Positions 25,950 to 35,215 of a stretch of 56,535 bases of DNA are shown in pieces. Source of the DNA: Oscillospiraceae bacterium (GTDB taxonomy: Bacteria; Bacillota; Clostridia; Oscillospirales; Oscillospiraceae). Numbering within the stretch: the first letter of the stretch is position 1; every line of letters begins with the position of its first letter. The position numbers were made by a program, and so were the translations under genes. Below the pieces are notes generated by a model, which saw nothing but the letters and a program-made list of their open reading frames with translations, did not search any database and had not been told where the DNA came from. The stretch is taken from positions 1 through 56,535 of the forward strand of contig CACYLY010000004.1 in assembly GCA_902775355.1 (NCBI GenBank). The letters run 5' to 3'.

Positions 25950-28900
25950 TCACAGCTCGCCCATCCTGCGCTTCCAGGCCGGCGCCAGGGCCGCGAGACC
26001 CATGCCGGAGAGGAACAGGAGCCCGGCCCAGAGACCGACGCCGTCGTCTCCGGTGTGAGGCGAGGCGGAGGCGGGCTTGATATTCAATGTGGTCTCGGCC
26101 TTGCCGTCCTTGAAGAGGATCGTGACCGTGTGGTTCCCCTCGGAGAGGCTCTGCAGCGCGGTGGACTTGACGGTCACCACGGTGCTGCCCGCGGCGGCGG
26201 TATAGTCCGTGCCCGCCGTCAGGGCGGCGCCGTCGATCTCCACGCCGGTAAAGAGGGCGAAGCAGGCGCTGTCATCCGGGTCGCGCTTGACGGTAATGAC
26301 CAGATCCTTGCCGCTGTTCTTGTACCAGGGGCTGCTCTTGACGCTGGTCACCGTATATTTGACGCTGCCGGGGCTGATGACGGCGTGAGTCGCGATGGTG
26401 CTGCCGTCGCTCTCCACAATGTTGGTGCCGCCGCTGCTGAGTACGCCGCCCGCCGGCTCCTCAATATAGAGTCCGCTGTCGATAATGATGATCGCGCCTT
26501 TGACGGCGCTGGCGCTCCCGTCGGCTTCCACCCGGACGAGGCCGGTCCGGAAGCGGATGATCTTGCCCTTCAGGCCATATTCTCCACTGGTTTTGACCGT
26601 TCCGCCGGAGATGGAGATATCCCCGCCTGCGCTGAAGCCGTTCTTGACGTACAGCTCGCCGCCGCTGATATTCACATCGTCTTCAACATCGACTCCGTAA
26701 TATCCGACGCTCGTCAGTTTGCCGCCGGAAACCTCCAGCGTTTCACAATAGATCCCTTTTTCGGCTGACAACTCACCATTCGTGACCGTAAGCGTGCCTC
26801 CGACGCTCATCGCGCTGTCACCGAAAGAGAGGAGATCGCCTCCGTTGACCGTGATGTTCTTCTTCACACTGACGCCGGGGCCGGAATTGTTTTCAATACT
26901 GTACGCGTCTCCGTGCAGGCTTCCGCCGTTTACGGTGATGCTGCTCTCGGAATAGACGCCTGTGCCCCCGTAGTTCGAAAAACCGCTGCCGGAGAGCAAT
27001 CCGCCGTTCACCGTGATATCTCCGGCGACGTAAACGCCGTCGTACTCAGCGCTTCCGTAGACGCTGCCATCCTGCACGACCAGGTCCCCTCCCACGATAA
27101 CACCGCGGCCCTCGCCAAATCCCGAAACCTCGCCGCCGGTAGCCAGAAGATTGCCGCCGATGGAAAAACCCCCGCCTGTGGAATAGCTTTTGATTGACGA
27201 GGAGATGCTCCCTCCGCAAGCTGTCATCGTGCCGTCGACCCGGGAGGTGGAGCCTTTCATTTCCGTTTCTCCGCCCAAAACGGTCAGATCCCCATGGATC
27301 AGGAGCGGCGCTTTGTCCACTTTGATGGTAAGCGAGGCGTTCAGCGTCAGGCTGCCGCTGCCCGCCATGCCGCTGGTGACCACGATTCCGCAGGCCGCGT
27401 TTGACGCGTGATACAGGTCGGCCGACCCTGTGATCGTCAAGTCGTAGCCCTCGACATAGATCAGGCTGTCAAAATACAGCTTGTCGATGGTGGGATCGTT
27501 CAGCTTCAGGGTTCCGGTCTCGGGATCAAAAACGGCCTTGCCGCCGTCGCCCAGGATATCGTCCTTGTTGGCGGAGCTGACGTGGACGCCGCCGACCCAG
27601 ATGGGATAATAGCTTACCGTGCCGGAACTGTCCGCTGTGATGACCGCCTTCAGCGCAACGGTGCTGCCGTCCGCCTCGGTGACGGTCTTCTGATCCGCAC
27701 TGAGCAGGCCGCCTGCCGGTTCCTCGATTCCCAGTCCGCTCTCCATCGCGATCGGATCCGCCTGAATGGCGGCGGTGCCGCCTTCGGCCGTCACCTTCTC
27801 CAGGTTGTTGTTCAGGTGGAGCTGGTCCGCATGGATGCCGTAGGCGCCGCCCTTGGCGGTGACCGTCCCGCCGGAGATCGCGGCTTCAGCCTGGCCCCAG
27901 GAGTCCTTCAAGGCTTTGATGCCGACGCCGTCGGTCCCCGTGCCGGTGGCGGAGAGGCTGCCTCCGGTGACGGTGAGCTTCGTGGTTTCGACGCCCGCGG
28001 CCACGCCGGAGCAGATCACCTCGCCGCCGGAAACGGCAATGTCGCCGGTCATACCGACGGAATCCGCGCCGGTGCCGACGGCTGTGACCGAGCCGCCCAG
28101 GAATTGTCCTCCGCCGGCTATGCCGACTTTCCCGCCCTCAGCGGTAACGGTGCCGGCTGTGACCTTCAGCTCGAATGCGCCGTATTCTCCGCCCATGGCC
28201 TTAAGCTCGGCGCCGTTGACGGTAATGCCGTTATACGTGGAATATATTCCGCCTTTCCCTCCTTCGGCGCTGATAGAGCTGCCGGTGATGACGATTCCGT
28301 CCGTGGCGGAGATCGCCGTACTGGAAGACTTGCATCTGATCTGGGCGTCATGGAAGGTCAGCGACCCGATATAGGACTCGATGCCGTACCATTCCTCCGT
28401 CTCCAGGTCAGCGGAGCCTGTGACGATCAGGTTCATATTATACGCTTTGATCAGCGCGTTGTCATGGCTGCCCGAGATGCTGGGATGATCCAGGGTCAGG
28501 GTGTTGGTATCCGGATCGAATACCGCGCTGCCGCCGTCGTCCAGGATATCGTCCTTGTTGGCGTCGGTCACTCTCACACTGCCCAGATAGAGACTGTATT
28601 CCTTCACGGCCACTGCGTTCCTGATGAGAACGTAGCTGGCCGCGGTGCTGCCGTCCGCCTCGGCAATGGTGGTCCCGTCTCCGCTGATCACGCCGCCCTC
28701 CGGCTTTTGGATGTGCAGAGAGCTTCCCAGGCTCACGCCGGAAGAGCGCACGGCGGCCAGGCCGCCGGAGATCTCCGCCGTCTCCACCTCGTCCGCGAAG
28801 CTGACGGCTCCGCCGTCCAGACCGTAAAGGTCGCCGGAGCTGATGAACTCGCCGCCGGCCAGGGTGATGCCGCCGCCGACGGAGCGGACGCCCACACTGT

Positions 28901-30164
28901 CGTTGCCGGTGCCCTGTACCTCGCCGTGGGTCAGCTTGAGGAGAATGTCGCCCTCGGCCAGGATGCCTGCTTTGCCGCCCTTAAGCAAGAGGTAATTGGC
29001 CTCGGCGCTGACCGAGCCGCCGGCCTGGAGGCCGATCTCCCCGGCTTCCCGCACCTCGAAGGAGGCGTTGATGGAGACATTTCCGTCCGCGCGGACGCCG
29101 ATCTTGGCGGATTTTACAACGGAATAATCGTCAACAACCAGATCCCCGTCGACCCAAATGCCGTATTCCGCAGCGTCCAGGTAAAGATAGCCCTTCACCC
29201 TCAGGCTGCCGCCCACTACCCGGACGCTCGTGACCGTGCCGCCCTCCGGATCGGTGTAGCCGCCGGCGGTAGTCAGGTCCATGCCCTCGGCATAGATCGC
29301 AGCCTGCTGATAGCTCCCCGCGATGGTCGGATAATTCATGGTCAGGGTCTTGCTGATGGGGTTGTAGCTCGCCTTGCTGTCCCCCAGGATATCATCCTGG
29401 TTGGCGTCCGTCACCTGCACGCCGCCCAACCAGAGCGGGTAGCTTACCCCGATGTTGGGGAAGATCAGCGTGATGGCCACCGGCAGATTCGTGCAGGTCA
29501 GCGCGTTGCTGCCGCTGACCTGGGTACCGTCCAGCTTTTCAAAATCGGCGCTGAGAGGATCGCCGCTGTGAAAGACGACCTTCAGATCCGGTACGCTGTC
29601 CCCGTCCAGATCGTAGCTGCGCTCCTCCCCGTCGGTAAAGCCGCTCTGCCCCTGGGAGGCCAGGAAGCACTCGATCTCGGACGACCCGCTGACCGTCACA
29701 GGGCCGCCGGTCAGGTCGATGCTCAGCTTGGTCTGGCTGGCAAACACGCCCTCGATGTACACCTTCGCTCCGGGCATGACGAAGCTGCCGTCCGGCTGGA
29801 TCGTGACGGTCGAATAATATTTCTCTTGCCACTTGATCAGATATTCCCCGGCGGGAGGGTCGGCCTTCAGCCAGACCGTGTCCCCCTCTGAGGCCCGGTC
29901 GATCTTCATGGTGCAGGCGGCGTCCTTATAGGCGGATCCGCCGGTCACGTCGATAAAATAAGTCGTCGGCGCGTTGGGCTCGTCGGGCGTCGGCGGCGCG
30001 GCCTTGACGCCGTCCTCCGGACTTTCCTCGGGGGCGGGCGCTTCCGTCTCCGCCGGAGCCGGATCCTCCGGCTCCTGCGCGGCGGCAATGGTCTGCCAGG
30101 GCAGAAGACTGCAGAGCAGCAGCACCGCCAGCAGAACGCCAAGCAGCTTTCTGAACTGTTTCAT
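25950..30164 (-). CDS. Wall-anchored beta-helix-like surface protein, 1404 residues
   Basis: Signal peptide at 1-28, then a Pro/Glu/Ala-rich stretch. Three homologous modules start near 241, 525 and 853; each opens with a Y-x-L/I-W/Y-x-G-x-V-x-V motif, then ANxDDILGD and a TLTL strand. They are followed by long runs of G-G-x-x-T-x-x-G strands typical of right-handed beta-helices, like carbohydrate-binding Cthe_2159-type proteins. The C-terminus has SPHTG (1368-1372), a hydrophobic segment and KRR, matching the (S/P)PxTG sortase signals of clostridia. The start at 30164 follows GGAGGG. It probably binds polysaccharide; no catalytic residues were recognised. Confidence 0.82.
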   Translation of the reverse strand: MKQFRKLLGVLLAVLLLCSLLPWQTIAAAQEPEDPAPAETEAPAPEESPEDGVKAAPPTPDEPNAPTTYFIDVTGGSAYKDAACTMKIDRASEGDTVWLKADPPAGEYLIKWQEKYYSTVTIQPDGSFVMPGAKVYIEGVFASQTKLSIDLTGGPVTVSGSSEIECFLASQGQSGFTDGEERSYDLDGDSVPDLKVVFHSGDPLSADFEKLDGTQVSGSNALTCTNLPVAITLIFPNIGVSYPLWLGGVQVTDANQDDILGDSKASYNPISKTLTMNYPTIAGSYQQAAIYAEGMDLTTAGGYTDPEGGTVTSVRVVGGSLRVKGYLYLDAAEYGIWVDGDLVVDDYSVVKSAKIGVRADGNVSINASFEVREAGEIGLQAGGSVSAEANYLLLKGGKAGILAEGDILLKLTHGEVQGTGNDSVGVRSVGGGITLAGGEFISSGDLYGLDGGAVSFADEVETAEISGGLAAVRSSGVSLGSSLHIQKPEGGVISGDGTTIAEADGSTAASYVLIRNAVAVKEYSLYLGSVRVTDANKDDILDDGGSAVFDPDTNTLTLDHPSISGSHDNALIKAYNMNLIVTGSADLETEEWYGIESYIGSLTFHDAQIRCKSSSTAISATDGIVITGSSISAEGGKGGIYSTYNGITVNGAELKAMGGEYGAFELKVTAGTVTAEGGKVGIAGGGQFLGGSVTAVGTGADSVGMTGDIAVSGGEVICSGVAAGVETTKLTVTGGSLSATGTGTDGVGIKALKDSWGQAEAAISGGTVTAKGGAYGIHADQLHLNNNLEKVTAEGGTAAIQADPIAMESGLGIEEPAGGLLSADQKTVTEADGSTVALKAVITADSSGTVSYYPIWVGGVHVSSANKDDILGDGGKAVFDPETGTLKLNDPTIDKLYFDSLIYVEGYDLTITGSADLYHASNAACGIVVTSGMAGSGSLTLNASLTIKVDKAPLLIHGDLTVLGGETEMKGSTSRVDGTMTACGGSISSSIKSYSTGGGFSIGGNLLATGGEVSGFGEGRGVIVGGDLVVQDGSVYGSAEYDGVYVAGDITVNGGLLSGSGFSNYGGTGVYSESSITVNGGSLHGDAYSIENNSGPGVSVKKNITVNGGDLLSFGDSAMSVGGTLTVTNGELSAEKGIYCETLEVSGGKLTSVGYYGVDVEDDVNISGGELYVKNGFSAGGDISISGGTVKTSGEYGLKGKIIRFRTGLVRVEADGSASAVKGAIIIIDSGLYIEEPAGGVLSSGGTNIVESDGSTIATHAVISPGSVKYTVTSVKSSPWYKNSGKDLVITVKRDPDDSACFALFTGVEIDGAALTAGTDYTAAAGSTVVTVKSTALQSLSEGNHTVTILFKDGKAETTLNIKPASASPHTGDDGVGLWAGLLFLSGMGLAALAPAWKRRMGEL

Positions 30165-30233
30165 GGTCCTTCCCTCCTGCGGATCAACCGCTTCGTGATT
30201 CGATGATGCAAATACTATTCCTCAATATAAATC

Positions 30234-30262
30234 ATTGTAACAGCTTTGCAACTCTTGGTCAA
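30234..30262 (-). promoter_or_regulatory. Promoter of the wall-anchored protein
   Basis: Minus strand: -35 TTGACC (30257-30262), 17-base spacer, -10 TACAAT (30234-30239). The region is strikingly AT-rich compared with its surroundings. Leader about 65 bases. Confidence 0.75.
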
Positions 30263-30315
30263 TACAAAATATAGTGTTTTCTCCGCCGTTTTGCACCGAC
30301 GCACCGTTCTCTCTT

Positions 30316-30560
30316 GTAGGGGCTGGCGCCCTCGACAGCCCGCCCGGTTGCGTGATCCGCGGCGCGATGGCTGCATCGCGCTCTACGCGGGTTGACCGCC
30401 CTCACCGTAGGGGCGCTTCACGAAGCGCCCGCCGTCCCGCGCCAACGTCCCGTTCCCCGCCTTAGGGGAGGGGCTTGTCCCCTCCCGCGATTCGCACCGA
30501 CCTCCCGTCCCCCGCCGCCTGGTCCTTGACGCGGACAAGCCGCCCCGTAGGGCGGCTTGT
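30316..30560. repeat. REP cluster, five palindromes
   Basis: Units at 30316-30343 (GTAG foot, GGGCTG stem), 30362-30386 (GCGCGATG stem, TCTACG tail), 30405-30430 (GTAG foot, GCGCTTCACGAAGCGC), 30462-30486 (TTAG foot, GGGGAGGGG stem) and 30535-30560 (ACAAGCCGCC/GGCGGCTTGT around CCGTAG). The last may also serve as the 3' hairpin of the Etf operon, though no T tract follows on the minus strand. Confidence 0.75.
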
Positions 30561-30592
30561 AAAAAGATCCTTTTATTATCGCTCTGTGCGTT

Positions 30593-31597
30593 TCACTTCC
30601 CCGCAGCCCGGAGCTGGTCGATCAGCTCGTCGCAGACCTCGTCCATGTCGCCCACGATTCCGTAGTCGCAGTAATTGAAGATCTGGGCCTCCGGGTTCTT
30701 GTCCACGGCGATGAGGAGCTCCGCGTCCACGCCGGCGGTGTGGTTCACCGCGCCGGAGACGCCGAAGCTGATGTAGAGCTTGGTCTTGACCATGACGCCG
30801 GACTGGCCGATCTGCAGCTTGTAGGGCAGGATGCCCCGGTCGTACAGGGGCCGCGTGCAGCCGATCTTGCCGCCCAGGAGCTTTGCCAGGGTGCGGTAGC
30901 GCTCCAGGTGCTCCGAATCCTTCAGGCCGTTGCCCACGCAGACGATGCAGTCGGCATTGGCGATATCCAGCTCAGGGTCGGACTCGTCGGGAATGAAGTC
31001 CAGATGTCTGCAGCGGATGGCCTCGGGGTCGAAGTTGATCTCCTCCCGGATGCGCTCCACCTGCTCCTTCCTGCCCGCGGGGGCGTACTTGAAGGTGCCG
31101 GGACGGATGGTGCCCACCTGGGGGCGCAGCGCCGGCACGGTGATGACGGCCATGATCTTGCCGCCCACAGCGGGCTCGATGAACTGGATGTCCCCGGTCT
31201 CGGGGTCGTATTCCAGCTCCATGGCGTCGGAGGTGCAGCCGGTGTCCAGCTGGACGGCGAAGCGGGGCGCGAAATCCCGGCCGTTGACGGTGCCGCCCAC
31301 AAAGATGGCGGAGGGATTGTATTTGCGGGAGAGGACCGTAAAGGCGTTGGCCCAGGCGTCGGTGTTGAAGTACTCGTAGCCGGTGCCGCTGACCTCGATG
31401 ACGCCGTCCACGGCGCAGTCCAGGATCTTCTCGATCTGGTCCCCGGCCAGAGGGCCCAGGATCACGGCAAAGAGCTTGTCCCCGGTCTTGTCGCAGAGCT
31501 TGCGCAGCTCACAGCAGAGCTCCAGACTCACGGGCGCGGCGGTCTTTCCGTCGTGCTCCACGTAGACCCACATGTTCTTGTAATCGGATTTCTGCAT
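30593..31597 (-). CDS. etfA: Electron transfer flavoprotein, alpha subunit
   Basis: 334 residues. The C-terminal FAD domain carries the signature GQSGVMVKTKLYISFGVSGA (about 263-282) and NHTAG. It forms a heterodimer with EtfB and passes electrons to or from the flavin dehydrogenase encoded upstream. There is no N-terminal cysteine-rich ferredoxin domain, unlike the EtfA of the Acetobacterium woodii lactate dehydrogenase complex. The start follows GGAGGGGGAGAAG, 13 bases after etfB. Last gene of the operon. Confidence 0.93.
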   Translation of the reverse strand: MQKSDYKNMWVYVEHDGKTAAPVSLELCCELRKLCDKTGDKLFAVILGPLAGDQIEKILDCAVDGVIEVSGTGYEYFNTDAWANAFTVLSRKYNPSAIFVGGTVNGRDFAPRFAVQLDTGCTSDAMELEYDPETGDIQFIEPAVGGKIMAVITVPALRPQVGTIRPGTFKYAPAGRKEQVERIREEINFDPEAIRCRHLDFIPDESDPELDIANADCIVCVGNGLKDSEHLERYRTLAKLLGGKIGCTRPLYDRGILPYKLQIGQSGVMVKTKLYISFGVSGAVNHTAGVDAELLIAVDKNPEAQIFNYCDYGIVGDMDEVCDELIDQLRAAGK

Positions 31598-31610
31598 CTT
31601 CTCCCCCTCC

Positions 31611-32405
31611 TTACAGTGCGCCTTTTTCCGTCAGCACGTCCATGAGGGCGGCCACGTCGCTCTTCACGCTGCCGGTGCGGATGATCCGGCCGGGCTCCGG
31701 CAGCTCGGGCGGGTAGATCTTCGGAACGATGGTGCCGGAGCCGGGGACGCCGATCTTGTTCAGGTCCAGGCCGTCGATGTTGTTCTCCGTATAGGTGGTG
31801 ATGGGGGCGGTCTTGGCGGCCAGGTAGTCCTTCAGGCTGGGGAGGCGGCCGTAGAAATTGTCCTTCTCCACGGTGAGCAGGCAGGGCAGCGTGGCCTCCA
31901 CGATCTCCCTGCCGGTCTCCAGGACGCGGGTGGCGCGAAGCTTCCCGTCCCCGATCTCGTCGATGCTGAGGCAGCAGGAGACCTGGGAGGCGTCAAAGCG
32001 CTCGGCCAGCTGGGAGGCCATCTGGCCCGTGGCGCCGTCCTGAGACTCCTTGCCGCAGAAGATCAGGTCGAACCTGCCCTCCATGTCCGCAGCCTTGACG
32101 ATGGAATAGCTGGTGGAGAGGGTGTCGGCCCCGCCGAAGGGCCGGCCGGTGATGAGCACCGCCTCGTCGCCGCCGACGGCCAGGCACTCCCTCAGGGTGC
32201 TCTCGGCCATGGGCGGGCCCATGGTGATCAGGGTGATCTCGCCGCCGTAGCTCTCCTTGACCTGCACGGCGGCCTCCAGAGCGTTCAGATCCAGGGGGTT
32301 GGTGAGGGTAGGCACGCCGGCGCGGACCAGATTGCCGGTCTCCGGGTCCATTTTGACCAGGTCGATATCCGGGATCTGCTTGACACAAACCAGTATTTTC
32401 AGCAT
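31611..32405 (-). CDS. etfB: Electron transfer flavoprotein, beta subunit
   Basis: 264 residues. N-terminus MLKILVCVKQIPD, the family hallmark, and the central stretch CGKESQDGATGQ near 118-129 that binds the second flavin or nucleotide in bifurcating Etfs. The ATG at 32405 follows AAGGAG; seven extra upstream codons are not used. Second-last gene of the operon, between the flavoprotein dehydrogenase and etfA. Confidence 0.93.
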   Translation of the reverse strand: MLKILVCVKQIPDIDLVKMDPETGNLVRAGVPTLTNPLDLNALEAAVQVKESYGGEITLITMGPPMAESTLRECLAVGGDEAVLITGRPFGGADTLSTSYSIVKAADMEGRFDLIFCGKESQDGATGQMASQLAERFDASQVSCCLSIDEIGDGKLRATRVLETGREIVEATLPCLLTVEKDNFYGRLPSLKDYLAAKTAPITTYTENNIDGLDLNKIGVPGSGTIVPKIYPPELPEPGRIIRTGSVKSDVAALMDVLTEKGAL

Positions 32406-32436
32406 AGCGTTCTCCTTCTTACACACGCGGCCCGTC

Positions 32437-33870
32437 TCAGGAGCGCAGCGCGGCGTCGCAGACCTTGCCGGGATTGAGGATGCCGTCCGGATCGAAGACC
32501 TTCTTGATCTCGCCCATCAGCCGGAACACATCCTCGCCCACGGACTCCCGGAGATAGACCATCTTGGCGTGGCCGATGCTGTGCTCGCCCGAAACCTGAC
32601 CCTCCAGCTCGGCGCACTTGGTATAGGCCTTGTCCATGATGATCTTGACCCGCCTCTTGAACTCCTCTTCCTCCAGGTCGTTGGAGCAGCAGTAAATATG
32701 CAGGTTGCCGTCGCCGGCGTGGCCGAAGTTGCGGATGCGGATGCCGCCCTCCTCCCCCAGCCTGCGGATGTAGATCAGGAAGGCGGGGATCTTGTCCACC
32801 GGGACTACCACGTCCATCTCGTCGATGAGCCTGGTGTCCGCCTCGATGGCGGTGAGGAAGCTGGAGCGGGCGGCCCAGGCGGCCTTCTTGTTGGAGCTGG
32901 TGGCCACCACCAGCACGTCCAGGGCGCCGGCCTCCTCGGCGATCTTGCCCAGCCGGATCATCTTCTGGTCCAGCTCGTCCTCGTCGCTGCCCACGAAGGT
33001 GACCAGGATGGAGGCGCCCACATCCTCGTTCTTCACGGTCTCGGGGAAAATGGGGTTTCCGGTGAAGGCCGCGGAGGAGGTGACGATGTCCGCGTCCATG
33101 AACTCGATGGACTGGGGATCCAGGTTCGCCAGCTTGATCTTCGGTACGAAGTGGATGCAGGATTCCACGTCCCGGAAGGGCACCAGGCAGGACACGTCGC
33201 AGATGGGATTGGGGATCAGCTTCATGGTCATCTCGGTGATGATGCCCAGGGTGCCCTCGGAGCCGATCATCAGGTGCAGCAGACTGTAGCCGGAGCTGGT
33301 CTTGCACACGGACTTGCCCAGCTCGATGATCCGCCCGTCCGCCAGCACCACCGTCAGCGCCAGCACATAGTCCCGGGTGACGCCGTATTTCACCGCCCGC
33401 ATGCCGCCGGCGTTGGTGGAGATGTTGCCGCCCACGGTGGCGGTCTTCTCGCCGGGATCGGGCGGATACATGAGGCCGTGGGTCAGTGCGTCCGCCGCCA
33501 GGTCCTTCAGCAGCACACCGGGCTGGATGCGCACCACCAGGTTGTCCATATCATAAGAGAGGATCTTGTTCATGCGGCGGGTGCAGAGCACCAGGCCCCC
33601 CGCCAGGGGAACGCAGCCGCCCACCAGGCCGGTGCCGGCGCCGCGGCAGGTCACGGGGATCTTGTTGGCGGAGCAGATCTTCAGAATGCCGGAGACCTCC
33701 TCGGTGGTCTCCACGTCCACGGCCGCCTCGGGGAGGTATTTGCCGTAGATGGGCATCTCGTCGTGGCTGTAGTTGGGGTCGATGTCCTCTCCCATGAAGA
33801 AGCGCTTCTCCCCCACCACCGCCTTGAGCTGCCCGGCGATCTCCGGGGTGATTTTATTGTAAGTTGCCAT
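32437..33870 (-). CDS. lctD: FAD-linked 2-hydroxy-acid (lactate) dehydrogenase
   Basis: 477 residues, GlcD/LctD family. The PCMH-type FAD domain has CRGAGTGLVGG, PPDPGEKTATVGGN and GSEGTLGIITE; the C-terminal half has the metal/substrate motifs FGHAGDGNLH and GEHSIGHAK. It oxidises lactate or a related 2-hydroxy acid and hands electrons to EtfAB. In A. woodii the equivalent complex drives lactate oxidation with NAD by electron confurcation using ferredoxin; that mode here is inferred. RBS AGGAGGATG. The order dehydrogenase-etfB-etfA matches. Confidence 0.88.
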   Translation of the reverse strand: MATYNKITPEIAGQLKAVVGEKRFFMGEDIDPNYSHDEMPIYGKYLPEAAVDVETTEEVSGILKICSANKIPVTCRGAGTGLVGGCVPLAGGLVLCTRRMNKILSYDMDNLVVRIQPGVLLKDLAADALTHGLMYPPDPGEKTATVGGNISTNAGGMRAVKYGVTRDYVLALTVVLADGRIIELGKSVCKTSSGYSLLHLMIGSEGTLGIITEMTMKLIPNPICDVSCLVPFRDVESCIHFVPKIKLANLDPQSIEFMDADIVTSSAAFTGNPIFPETVKNEDVGASILVTFVGSDEDELDQKMIRLGKIAEEAGALDVLVVATSSNKKAAWAARSSFLTAIEADTRLIDEMDVVVPVDKIPAFLIYIRRLGEEGGIRIRNFGHAGDGNLHIYCCSNDLEEEEFKRRVKIIMDKAYTKCAELEGQVSGEHSIGHAKMVYLRESVGEDVFRLMGEIKKVFDPDGILNPGKVCDAALRS

Positions 33871-33917
33871 GGGGTCATCCTCCTGTTCGTTGTTGAAAAA
33901 CCTCGTCGATGCAATAT

Positions 33918-33945
33918 GACCGAACCGGAAAAGGCCGGTTCGGTC
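33918..33945 (-). promoter_or_regulatory. Intercistronic stem-loop
   Basis: GACCGAACCGG (33918-33928) pairs with CCGGTTCGGTC (33935-33945). It lies just after the Ldh2-type gene and before lctD, with no T tract. It probably stabilises the upstream mRNA or sets relative expression. Confidence 0.55.
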
Positions 33946-33958
33946 AACTTGTCTGCGT

Positions 33959-35017
33959 TCAGGCCAGCAGATCGGCCAGCTTGCCGTCCTCGCCCAGGAT
34001 GCCGCTCTGCCGGGCCAGGCCGGCCAGCTCCGCTTCCAGCGCGTCGGAAAAGTCCAGGCCGGTGAGCTTCCGCTCCTCGATCAGGCGGGCTTCGATCTCG
34101 CCGGGCATGAAGATCTCCTTCACGCCGGTGGCGGTGCGGCTGTTCTTGATCAGGTCGGCGTACAGAGACGCGTGCTCCTTGAAGCGCTCCACGTCGATGA
34201 AGTGGGCGATGTCCAGCAGGATCACGGCAAAGCCGGTCTCCTCGGGGCGCATGTCCTCCACGAAGGGGATCTCGGGGCTGGTGAGGGCGTTGGAGAGGAC
34301 GCCGCCGAACATGTCCACAAACACGGCCAGGCCGTAACCCTTGTGGCCGCCCATGGGACGGACGCAGTAGGCCGTGTGGGGATCGGTGGTGGGGTTGCCG
34401 TCGTAGTCGTTGGCCCAGTCGGGCGGCATCTCCCTGTTCTCCCGGCGATAGGCCTGGACCTTGCCTATGGCTACGCCGCTGGTGGAGATGTCGATGACGA
34501 TGGGGCGGTTGGGATTGGTGGTAGGGCAGCCCATGATGATGGGGTTGGTGCCGATGAGCCGGTCCGCGCCGCCGAAGGGGGCCTGGCAGGGATAGGTGTT
34601 GCTCACGACGATGCCGATCACGTTGTCCTCCGCCATGCGGTGGCCGTAATAGCCGCCGCAGCCGATGTTGGCGCTGTTGCGGGCAACGCCCGCGGCCACG
34701 CCGTATTTGCGGGCCCGCTCCAGCACCGCGTCATAGACGCTGTTCACCGCAACGATGCCGGAGCCTCCGCCGCACTCGAAGACCAGGGAGGCCTCCGCGT
34801 CCTTCACGCAGCGGAAGTCGGGCTTCGCCACCAGGGCGCCGGCCATATACTGCCGCAGGTAGATGCACAGGCGGGACAGACCGTGGGAATAGGTGCCGGT
34901 AAAGTCGGAGTGGGTGACCACGGCGGCCAGGGACGCGGCGTCGCTCTCACTGACGCCCTGGGCCATGACCAGGCGCTTGATCAGCTGGATTTCCTGTTCG
35001 TAAGAGAGATGGATCAT
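33959..35017 (-). CDS. Ldh2-family NAD(P)-dependent 2-keto-acid dehydrogenase
   Basis: 352 residues of the malate/L-lactate/ureidoglycolate/sulfolactate dehydrogenase family, unrelated to classical LDH. The catalytic histidine is H45 in TYSHGLSRL; the family stretches DISTSGVAIGK and GGHKGYGLA are present. ATG at 35017 with RBS GGAGG. It is first in the operon with lctD-etfBA, so it likely interconverts the same 2-keto and 2-hydroxy acids with NAD(P)H, perhaps for the other enantiomer. The substrate is unproven. Confidence 0.88.
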   Translation of the reverse strand: MIHLSYEQEIQLIKRLVMAQGVSESDAASLAAVVTHSDFTGTYSHGLSRLCIYLRQYMAGALVAKPDFRCVKDAEASLVFECGGGSGIVAVNSVYDAVLERARKYGVAAGVARNSANIGCGGYYGHRMAEDNVIGIVVSNTYPCQAPFGGADRLIGTNPIIMGCPTTNPNRPIVIDISTSGVAIGKVQAYRRENREMPPDWANDYDGNPTTDPHTAYCVRPMGGHKGYGLAVFVDMFGGVLSNALTSPEIPFVEDMRPEETGFAVILLDIAHFIDVERFKEHASLYADLIKNSRTATGVKEIFMPGEIEARLIEERKLTGLDFSDALEAELAGLARQSGILGEDGKLADLLA

Positions 35018-35061
35018 GGAATATACCTCCCATATTGATTTTTTCATATTGCTTTTTATTT

Positions 35062-35090
35062 AGTATATCAAAGCTTTCTGTGCTTTTCAA
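35062..35090 (-). promoter_or_regulatory. Promoter of the Ldh2-lctD-etfBA operon
   Basis: Minus strand: -35 TTGAAA (35085-35090), 17-base spacer, -10 TATACT (35062-35067). Leader about 38 bases. Confidence 0.7.
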
Positions 35091-35143
35091 CCACGATCCA
35101 CAGGCATTTCCCGACTCGTTCCGACCTTCCGGAAAAGCCGGCC

Positions 35144-35172
35144 TTGCCCTTTCCCCGCTTTTCCTGTATACT
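35144..35172 (+). promoter_or_regulatory. Promoter of the AEC permease gene
   Basis: Plus strand: -35 TTGCCC (35144-35149), 17-base spacer, -10 TATACT (35167-35172), 43 bases before the ATG. Divergent from the dehydrogenase operon promoter. Confidence 0.65.
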
Positions 35173-35215
35173 TTTCCCAAACAAAGGAAATCTTCTCGGA
35201 GAGGAGGCCAGAGCC

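Noticed and set aside
25892-25975. Second small peptide gene after the wall-anchored protein
   Set aside because: A short frame ends there, but it has no start codon with a ribosome binding site and overlaps the end of the large gene out of frame.
27408-29891. Plus-strand open frame of 827 residues opposite the wall-anchored protein
   Set aside because: Shadow of repetitive codons in the real gene. There is no start signal and no recognisable domain.
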